NCBI GenBank assembly: GCA_905209435.1 | Contig: CAJLTE010000097.1 | Span: 1-11,319, forward strand | Direction of reading: 5' to 3' | Length of the DNA: 11,319 nucleotides | Source of the DNA: an uncultured Blautia sp. | GTDB taxonomy: Bacteria; Bacillota_A; Clostridia; Lachnospirales; Lachnospiraceae | Shown here: positions 6,487-11,319 of the stretch, piece by piece | How positions within the stretch are numbered: position 1 is the first letter of the stretch | Layout: the number at the start of each line of letters is the position of its first letter | Program-made: the position numbers and the translations under genes | The notes under the pieces: model-generated | Seen by the model: only the letters and a program-made list of their open reading frames with translations | Told to the model about the DNA's origin: nothing | Database searches by the model: none

Positions 6487-7335
6487 ATGAAACATATTTA
6501 TCTGAATTTAAAAAGATTTGATGTCCCAGTGGAATTCGGAGGTGTAAACCGTCTGGCTCCAGTTGCTGACTGGGCATCCTGTATCGTAAAAAATACACAG
6601 GAGGAATTAAAAACATATGATCCTACTGAAGTAGAATTTGGTATGTATTTTCCAGAGGTGCATCTTCTGAATGCAGTGGCTGCAAAAACAGAAGGAAGCC
6701 CTGTTCAGATTGGATGCCAGAGTGTATTCAGAGCAGATACTGCAGTTGGTGGAAATTTTGGTGCATTTACTACAAACAGACCGGCTTCAGCTATGGTTGC
6801 TGCGGGATGTGAGACTACTATTATCGGACATTGCGAAGAAAGAAATGACAAAGCAGGAATTCTCGCAGAAGCAGGTGTTACAGATACAGATGCTGTAAAT
6901 CGTCTTCTGAATCAGGAAATCAAATGTGCGATTGAAAGAGGAATGAAAGTTCTTTACTGCATTGGTGAAAAGAGTGAGGAACAGGAGCAGTGGCAGGAAG
7001 TTCTTGGAAAACAGCTTGAAATTGGTCTCAAAGATGTAGATACTTCAAAAGTTGTGATTGCATATGAACCAATCTGGTCCATAGGACCGGGAAAAACACC
7101 GGCAGGTAAAGAATACATTACCAAAATTGCAAAATTTGTAAAAGAAAAGACAAATGGTATGGACATTGTATATGGCGGTGGTCTGAAACAGGATAACGCA
7201 GAAATGCTTGCTTCCATTGATGAGATTGATGGTGGTCTGATCGCACTGACAAGATTCCAGGGTGAGATTGGATACTATCCGGAAGAGTACCTTGAAATTA
7301 TCCGTCTCTATATGGGTAGAGAAAATAATAAATAA
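6487..7335 (+). CDS. tpiA: Triose-phosphate isomerase family protein
   Basis: TIM-barrel enzyme interconverting dihydroxyacetone phosphate and glyceraldehyde-3-phosphate or a related pair. The 282 residues keep the catalytic set: Lys 9 in NLK (NWK in standard TPI), His 115 in IIGHCEERN, Glu 194 in AYEPIWSIGPGKTP with the mobile loop 6, YGGG at 229-232 and a late GG near 249. It is about 30 residues longer than housekeeping TPI (about 250), and several normally fixed motifs are altered, so it is a specialised paralogue. Known TPI paralogues act on erythrulose phosphates, an alternative here. The ATG at 6487 is chosen because the protein begins with the first barrel strand there and AAAGG lies upstream. 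The open frame extends back to 6370, but only by overlapping the permease. It follows the permease by 86 bases. Confidence 0.86.
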   Translation: MKHIYLNLKRFDVPVEFGGVNRLAPVADWASCIVKNTQEELKTYDPTEVEFGMYFPEVHLLNAVAAKTEGSPVQIGCQSVFRADTAVGGNFGAFTTNRPASAMVAAGCETTIIGHCEERNDKAGILAEAGVTDTDAVNRLLNQEIKCAIERGMKVLYCIGEKSEEQEQWQEVLGKQLEIGLKDVDTSKVVIAYEPIWSIGPGKTPAGKEYITKIAKFVKEKTNGMDIVYGGGLKQDNAEMLASIDEIDGGLIALTRFQGEIGYYPEEYLEIIRLYMGRENNK

Positions 7336-7361
7336 GCATATATAATGAAGGGAGATTTACT

Positions 7362-8849
7362 ATGAAACTTGATTTTGAGTATGGACAGGGAACCATGGCG
7401 GCTGAGCTGCCGGACAATACTGATGTATTTATTCCAGGAGAGACTGTAAAAGATCCGGCTTACATTCCGGAAGATCAGCTTGAGGCTGCTTATCTGGAAA
7501 GCCTGGCTCATCCTATTGGAATGCCTACTTTAACAGAACTGGCAGGACCTGGAAAAACAGTTACTATCGTTGTTCCGGACCGTGTAAAAGGCGGAGAGCA
7601 GGCTACCAGCCACAGAAAATTAAGTATTAAATATATTTTAAAAGAATTATATGCTGCAGGTATTGAAAAGAAAGATATTCTTTTTATTATTTCCAATGGA
7701 CTTCATCCAAGAAGTACAGAAGCAGATGCAAAAGCTATCTTTGGCGAAGAATTATTCAATGAATTCTGGCATACAGGACAGATTATCAGCCATGACAGTG
7801 AAGATCAGGAACATATGATATATCTTGGAACCACTCACAGAGGTGATCCGGTATACATGAATAAATATGTATTTGAATGTGATATTCCAATTCTTATCGG
7901 TCATGTACAGGGAAATCCTTATGGCGGATATTCAGGTGGATACAAACACAGTGCAACAGGTATCACTAACTGGAGATGTATCGCAAGTCATCATGTACCG
8001 TCTGTTATGCACAGAGATGATTTTACACCGGTTAATGGTGGAAGTCTGATGCGTAACAAGTTTGATGAGATCAGTATGCATATGGAAGAAAAAATGGGAC
8101 ATCCTTTCTTCTGCTGTGATGCAGTACTGGATACACAGTCCAGACAGATCGCAATCTATTCTGGTTATGCCAAGGAAATGATGCCAATCAGCTGGAAACT
8201 TGCTGACAAGAGAACTTATGTACATTGGGCAGAAAAGAAATATGATGTACTCGTATTTGGTATGCCACAGAATTTCCATTATGGTGATGGAATGGGAACC
8301 AACCCGATCATGATGATGCAGGCTTTAAGTGCACAGGTGCTTCGATTCAAGAGAGTTATGAGTGATAACTGTGTAATCATCTGTTCATCTATATGTAATG
8401 GATATTTCCATGATGAGCGCTGGCCATATTTAAGAGAATTATATGATCTGTTCCAGCATGATCATATGAATACTCTGCCGGATATGAACCGTCTTGGTGA
8501 GTATTTTGCTACAAATGAAGAATATATCCGTAAATATCGTTATACAAATGCATTCCATCCATTCCATGGCTTTTCTATGATGTCCTGCGGACATATTGCA
8601 GAAATGAATACCAGTGCAATCTATATTGTAGGTGCTGAGGAACCAGGATACGCAAGAGGAATGGGATTAAAAACAAGAGCTACATTTGAAGAAGCACTGG
8701 AAGATGCCAAGAAGAAATATGTTGGTCAGGAACCTAATATCCTGGCATTGCCAATGACATTCAAAAAAGCAGCTGTACATCTTTGCATGAAAGATCCTGC
8801 ACAGGATTGCATGGATGAATATGGACATCGCCATCCATGTTGCTGCTGA
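7362..8849 (+). CDS. larA: LarA-family nickel-pincer racemase/epimerase (lactate racemase homologue)
   Basis: Last gene of the operon, 495 residues against 424 in the L. plantarum lactate racemase. LarA-family enzymes use a covalently bound nickel-pincer nucleotide to invert the hydroxyl-bearing carbon of 2-hydroxy acids; relatives racemise malate or epimerise gluconate. Matching sites: PDRVK at 72-76 for D-x-x-R (Asp 73, with Lys for Arg), GLHPRST with His 115 for His 108, His 181 for His 174, SGGYKHSATG with cofactor-binding Lys 195 for Lys 184, and His 211 exactly 16 residues later for the nickel ligand His 200. The C-terminal half (e.g. GMPQNFHYGDGMGTNP) diverges strongly from lactate racemase, so the substrate is unlikely to be lactate. 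The protein ends GHRHPCCC, an odd His/Cys-rich tail. GGGAG precedes the ATG. Maturation should need LarB, LarE and LarC; only partial LarC is in the window. Confidence 0.85.
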   Translation: MKLDFEYGQGTMAAELPDNTDVFIPGETVKDPAYIPEDQLEAAYLESLAHPIGMPTLTELAGPGKTVTIVVPDRVKGGEQATSHRKLSIKYILKELYAAGIEKKDILFIISNGLHPRSTEADAKAIFGEELFNEFWHTGQIISHDSEDQEHMIYLGTTHRGDPVYMNKYVFECDIPILIGHVQGNPYGGYSGGYKHSATGITNWRCIASHHVPSVMHRDDFTPVNGGSLMRNKFDEISMHMEEKMGHPFFCCDAVLDTQSRQIAIYSGYAKEMMPISWKLADKRTYVHWAEKKYDVLVFGMPQNFHYGDGMGTNPIMMMQALSAQVLRFKRVMSDNCVIICSSICNGYFHDERWPYLRELYDLFQHDHMNTLPDMNRLGEYFATNEEYIRKYRYTNAFHPFHGFSMMSCGHIAEMNTSAIYIVGAEEPGYARGMGLKTRATFEEALEDAKKKYVGQEPNILALPMTFKKAAVHLCMKDPAQDCMDEYGHRHPCCC

Positions 8850-8889
8850 TATAATTTCATTATATAGTAGGGTATAGTATTTATAATAT

Positions 8890-8938
8890 AGAGCATCCCT
8901 GTCCAGAGTTGTTTTTATGTTTCTGACAGGGGTGCTTT
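8890..8938 (+). terminator. Intrinsic terminator of the main operon
   Basis: AGAGCATCCCTGTC (8890-8903) pairs with GACAGGGGTGCTTT (8925-8938), a 14-bp stem with two G-T wobbles and a 21-base loop, followed by TTTGTTAT. It lies 40 bases after the LarA stop codon. It also covers the in-frame ATG at 8917, which argues against that ATG as the start of the next gene. Confidence 0.72.
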
Positions 8939-8982
8939 GTTATATCACTGGCATTTTTATACTGAAAGAGAGAATTTGGGAT

Positions 8983-9522
8983 ATGAAAGAAAATACAGCT
9001 TTAAGAAAAAGAATTTTAGCAGCATTGTTTCTTGCAATCGGACTGATCCTTCCATTTATCACAATGCAGATACCGACAGTAGGGAAAATGCTTTGCCCGA
9101 TGCACATACCGGTGTTATTATGTGGATATATCTGCGGATGGCCATATGGCTTGCTTATTGGGATTATTACACCTCTTTTAAGAGGAGTGTTGTTCGGAAT
9201 GCCGGCAATTTTTCCGAATGCCTTCTGTATGGCGTTTGAACTTGCCACTTATGGGCTGGTGGCAGGAATTTTATCAGAAAAAATGAAAAAAGATATAAAA
9301 TCCCTGTATATTTCACTCATAGCAGCAATGCTGTGTGGACGGATCGTATGGGGACTGGTTTCAGCAGCAGTATATGCATTTACAGGAGGAATCTTTACCT
9401 GGGAACTGTTTCTGATGGGAGGATTTATAAATGCATTGCCGGGAATTCTGATCCAGCTTGTTCTGATCCCGGCCCTGGTAGAACGTTTATATAATATGGA
9501 AGGAACAGTAGAATGGAATTAA
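8983..9522 (+). CDS. ECF transporter S component (substrate-binding membrane subunit)
   Basis: ECF S components are small membrane proteins that capture a vitamin, nucleobase or similar solute and dock to a shared energising module (two ATPases plus a T subunit) encoded elsewhere. The 179 residues suit the family and contain about six hydrophobic segments (roughly 12-30, 41-62, 65-98, 107-132, 142-152 and 153-168). The stretch CPMHIPVLLCGYICGWPYG followed by LRGVLFGMP and FPNAFCMAFELATYG is typical of this group. The start at 8983 is preferred because it gives the normal S-component N terminus and lies beyond the terminator. Its last 10 bases overlap the kinase gene, so translation is probably coupled. 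A nucleoside or other phosphorylatable solute is a reasonable guess from that pairing. No link to the main operon is evident. Confidence 0.83.
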   Translation: MKENTALRKRILAALFLAIGLILPFITMQIPTVGKMLCPMHIPVLLCGYICGWPYGLLIGIITPLLRGVLFGMPAIFPNAFCMAFELATYGLVAGILSEKMKKDIKSLYISLIAAMLCGRIVWGLVSAAVYAFTGGIFTWELFLMGGFINALPGILIQLVLIPALVERLYNMEGTVEWN

Positions 9523-10127
9523 AGGCACGCTGCAAAGAAAGATTTGAACCGGTAGTTCAGGCAATCAGACAATTGCAGAAAGAGAAGGAAGGATTGGATG
9601 AGCCTCTGATCGTTGCAATTGATGGCAGGTGTGGAAGTGGGAAAACTACATTGGGAGAATATCTGGAGCAGGTATTCGACTGTAATCTGTTCAGAATGGA
9701 TGACTTTTTTCTGCGCATGGAACAGCGTACGCCGCAGCGTCTGAAAGAAACAGGAGGAAATGTGGATTATGAGCGGTTTGAGGAGACGGTATTAAGACCG
9801 ATCTTTCAGAAGCAGACAGTTTTTTATCAGCCGTTCAGCTGCCGGAAATGGAATCTGCTGGAGGGATATCCTGTTCCTTATAAAAAACTCAATATTATAG
9901 AGGGTTCCTACAGTATGCATCCATACTTTAAGAACCCTTATCAACTTCGTGTATTTTTAAATATTTCTCCCAAAGATCAGATGGAAAATATAAAAAAGCG
10001 CAATGGCCCGGAAAAGGCAAAACAATTTCAGAATATGTGGATCCCAAAGGAGGAAGCCTATTTTAAGAAATTCCATGTGATGGATGGTGCAATACAGGTC
10101 ATGTGGAATCTGAAAACTGAAAAATAA
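9513..10127 (+). CDS. Uridine kinase-like P-loop kinase
   Basis: A 204-residue cytoplasmic kinase of the uridine kinase/phosphoribulokinase group. Visible features are the Walker A motif GRCGSGKTT (38-46), then MDDFF (62-66) with the two Asp residues that bind metal and the substrate hydroxyl. A substrate-lid region follows (GNVDYERFE near 82), then NIIEGSYSMHPYF, which fits the Walker B strand and following loop. The N terminus carries a short helical extension. It lacks a full match to classical Udk, so the substrate could be a nucleoside or another small alcohol. GGAAGGA precedes the ATG, and the start lies inside the ECF gene, so the two are co-expressed. The simplest reading is import by the ECF protein followed by trapping through phosphorylation. 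Confidence 0.8.
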   Translation: MELKARCKERFEPVVQAIRQLQKEKEGLDEPLIVAIDGRCGSGKTTLGEYLEQVFDCNLFRMDDFFLRMEQRTPQRLKETGGNVDYERFEETVLRPIFQKQTVFYQPFSCRKWNLLEGYPVPYKKLNIIEGSYSMHPYFKNPYQLRVFLNISPKDQMENIKKRNGPEKAKQFQNMWIPKEEAYFKKFHVMDGAIQVMWNLKTEK

Positions 10128-10131
10128 AAGA

Positions 10132-11016
10132 TTATTCTATCAGAGAAATCTCAAGATGATATGCTTTTTCTTTTCCGGATTCCAGCGTGAGGATTCCATG
10201 TTTATGCGCAAAAATATCATCATCCTGGTGAAAAATGCCGGAACCGTTCCAGGGCTCCAGACAGAGAAACGGAGCCTTTCCTCCGGCCGGTGTCCAAATT
10301 GCAAGGGATTCAAAATCAGGATAATATACGGAAACACCTTTTCCTGTAATTGCATTTACGAAAGAAACATAGTGTGAATTCGTGTGTTCAAAGAAAACAG
10401 CATCCTGATCAAACATGGAAATTGTGAGAGGAAGTGTGTTGCCTTCTGCTTTCTGGGATACTTTGTGATTAAAATTAAATTCCAGATTCTTTATATCATA
10501 TTCATAAGAAATAAAATTCTCTTCTTTTTCAAATCTTAAAATACAATTTTCAATATTTTCTCCATTATTGACCGGACACATGAAACCGGGATGTGCACCA
10601 ATATGATAATACATAATGTCGGAATCTTTGTTTATTACTCTATAGTCCATAGACAGAGTACTGCCATTCAGATGATATGACAGGTAAAGTTCAAAATCAT
10701 AAGGATAATGTTTTAATGTTTCTTCATTTGCTTTAAGTAAAAAAGTGACGGAATTTTCAGTCTGTTCTGTTACTTCAAATTCAGATTCTTTACAAAAACC
10801 ATGTTTGGGCATCTGGTATATATGATCCTTGATAACAGTTTCTCCGTTGCGGACATTTCCTACAGTCGGAAAAAGAAGCGGAGAAGATCGAAGCCAGTAA
10901 GCGGGATCAGAATTCCATACGTATTCATTCCCTGATGGATTGGAATAGGAATTTAATTCGGCACCAAGTGTGTTTAAAAGTACATGATAATTGTCAGATT
11001 GTAATTTAATCTGCAT
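10132..11016 (-). CDS. Aldose 1-epimerase (mutarotase) family protein, LacX-like
   Basis: Mutarotase-fold protein that interconverts sugar anomers in the cytoplasm. The 294 residues carry WLRSSPLLFPTVGNVRNG (41-58), MPKHGF (69-74, His 72), YYHIGAHPGF (136-145, catalytic acid His 142) and LCLEPWNGSG (251-260, catalytic base Glu 254). The length and the PLLFPTVGNVRNG signature fit the LacX/YeaD-like branch, whose substrates are often unknown sugars or sugar phosphates. The ATG at 11016 is preceded by AGGGAGGG 8 bases upstream; in-frame codons further upstream extend only into the control region. It converges on the kinase gene with 4 bases between stop codons. A third AAACGTTT site upstream suggests it belongs to the same regulon as the main operon. 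Confidence 0.88.
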   Translation of the reverse strand: MQIKLQSDNYHVLLNTLGAELNSYSNPSGNEYVWNSDPAYWLRSSPLLFPTVGNVRNGETVIKDHIYQMPKHGFCKESEFEVTEQTENSVTFLLKANEETLKHYPYDFELYLSYHLNGSTLSMDYRVINKDSDIMYYHIGAHPGFMCPVNNGENIENCILRFEKEENFISYEYDIKNLEFNFNHKVSQKAEGNTLPLTISMFDQDAVFFEHTNSHYVSFVNAITGKGVSVYYPDFESLAIWTPAGGKAPFLCLEPWNGSGIFHQDDDIFAHKHGILTLESGKEKAYHLEISLIE

Positions 11017-11106
11017 AGTAAAACCCTCCCTGATAAATACATAATAGTAATATGCTGCATAAAACAAGCGTATCATAAAAACACTGTAATGGAATAGAAA
11101 TTTGGA

Positions 11107-11116
11107 CAAACGTTTG
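11107..11116. promoter_or_regulatory. LacI-family operator, copy 3
   Basis: CAAACGTTTG is a perfect 10-base palindrome with the same AAACGTTT core as the sites at 1390 and 2371. It lies about 95 bases upstream of the epimerase start codon. The flanks differ from copies 1 and 2, and the match to a cre site is poorer, so the pathway's own regulator is the likelier ligand. The epimerase promoter between it and the gene is not clear-cut; TTGTTT (11062-11067) with TATTAT (11041-11046), 15 bases apart on the minus strand, is one candidate. Confidence 0.5.
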
Positions 11117-11179
11117 GGGATGAAAGATAGAGGGTGGAGTTGATTTATGTTTAAATGCAAAACTTTTGTTCCTACAAAA

Positions 11180-11233
11180 ATATAAAAATCAATAGTTTTT
11201 GGATTGTAATCCAAAAACTATTGATTTTTATAT
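11180..11233. repeat. Perfect 54-base palindrome
   Basis: Two 26-base arms (11180-11205 and 11208-11233) are perfect inverted copies separated only by GT. The inner arm AATAGTTTTTGGATT is AT-rich. The element lies between the divergent epimerase and ATPase genes, so it is not placed to terminate either of them. Its right arm contains the -35 of the ATPase promoter. It may be an operator, a hairpin that forms on supercoiling, or a remnant of a small element. Confidence 0.9.
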
Positions 11234-11250
11234 CGCTTTTGGAATATAAT
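11221..11250 (+). promoter_or_regulatory. Promoter of the AAA ATPase-like gene
   Basis: TTGATT (11221-11226) and TATAAT (11245-11250) are separated by 18 bases, with the start expected near 11257. The -35 lies in the right arm of the 54-base palindrome, so a protein bound there would block RNA polymerase. Confidence 0.6.
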
Positions 11251-11275
11251 TAGTAAAAAAGAAGGGAGCATTATT

Positions 11276-11319
11276 ATGATTATAGAAAGAAAAGAATATT
11301 TAGAAAAACTGATAGCCTG
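11276..11319 (+). CDS. Start of an AAA ATPase-like (AAA_14/DUF4143) gene, cut by the window
   Basis: GAAGGGAG lies 7 bases before an ATG, and 14 codons follow before the window ends, giving MIIERKEYLEKLIA. This N terminus closely resembles the common bacterial ATPases with an AAA_14 domain followed by DUF4143, which usually continue with a short segment and then a P-loop GIRRCGKST. The P-loop itself is outside the window, so the call rests on the start alone. No functional link with the sugar genes is evident. Confidence 0.55.
   Translation, partial: MIIERKEYLEKLIA

Noticed and set aside
8917..8982. ATG at 8917 for the ECF subunit
   Set aside because: It sits in the loop of the operon terminator and would put an atypical extra hydrophobic segment before the normal S-component start.
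11017..11214. Upstream extension of the epimerase reading frame to 11214
   Set aside because: It runs through the operator and the palindrome and ignores the strong AGGGAGGG site before 11016; the family start is at 11016.
11180..11233. Invertible promoter or site-specific inversion element
   Set aside because: The arms are separated by only 2 bases, so nothing would be inverted, and no recombinase gene is in the window.
1..11319. CRISPR array, insertion sequence, tRNA or rRNA
   Set aside because: No regularly spaced direct repeats, transposase-like frames or cloverleaf-like segments were seen.

Overview
The window looks like chromosomal DNA from a low-GC, Gram-positive anaerobe of the Clostridia, most likely a gut Lachnospiraceae-type organism. 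This rests on strong purine-rich ribosome binding sites, TTGATN/TATAAT promoters, codon use, an ECF transporter subunit and the protein types. No mobile element, CRISPR array, tRNA or rRNA is visible.

Layout. Bases 1-53 probably hold the tail of a plus-strand gene. It is followed by a bidirectional terminator (125-165) shared with a convergent LacI-family repressor gene (169-1227, minus). A 278-base divergent control region (1228-1505) carries the repressor promoter with a terminator-like hairpin at its start point, an AAACGTTT operator and a strong promoter for larC. larC (1506-2369) encodes a LarC nickel-cofactor protein that ends after its first half. After another operator and promoter comes a six-gene plus-strand operon: NagB-like isomerase/deaminase (2496-3317), NagA-like deacetylase (3354-4502), long class II aldolase (4515-5669), TauE/SafE permease (5687-6400), triose-phosphate isomerase paralogue (6487-7335) and a LarA-family nickel racemase/epimerase (7362-8849). 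A terminator closes it at 8890-8938. A second small unit has an ECF transporter S component (8983-9522) overlapping a uridine-kinase-like P-loop kinase (9513-10127). Tail to tail with it, only 4 bases apart, is an aldose-1-epimerase family gene (10132-11016, minus), whose upstream region carries a third AAACGTTT site. A perfect 54-base palindrome and the first 14 codons of an AAA ATPase-like gene end the window.

How the genes may work together. The LacI-type protein, or possibly CcpA because the sites resemble cre, probably controls larC, the main operon and the epimerase through the shared AAACGTTT sites. The operon reads as a catabolic route: deacetylation and isomerisation/deamination of an amino-sugar-like compound, aldol cleavage and triose isomerisation. 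A nickel-pincer racemase or epimerase (LarA, served by LarC) and an anion permease (TauE) would handle a 2-hydroxy-acid or related anion. The NagA and NagB homologues both lack residues that hold phosphate in classical enzymes, and the operon has no PTS or sugar kinase, so the substrate is probably not ordinary GlcNAc-6-phosphate. This combination of LarA/LarC with NagA/NagB-like enzymes, aldolase and TPI is the most interesting candidate for an undescribed pathway here.
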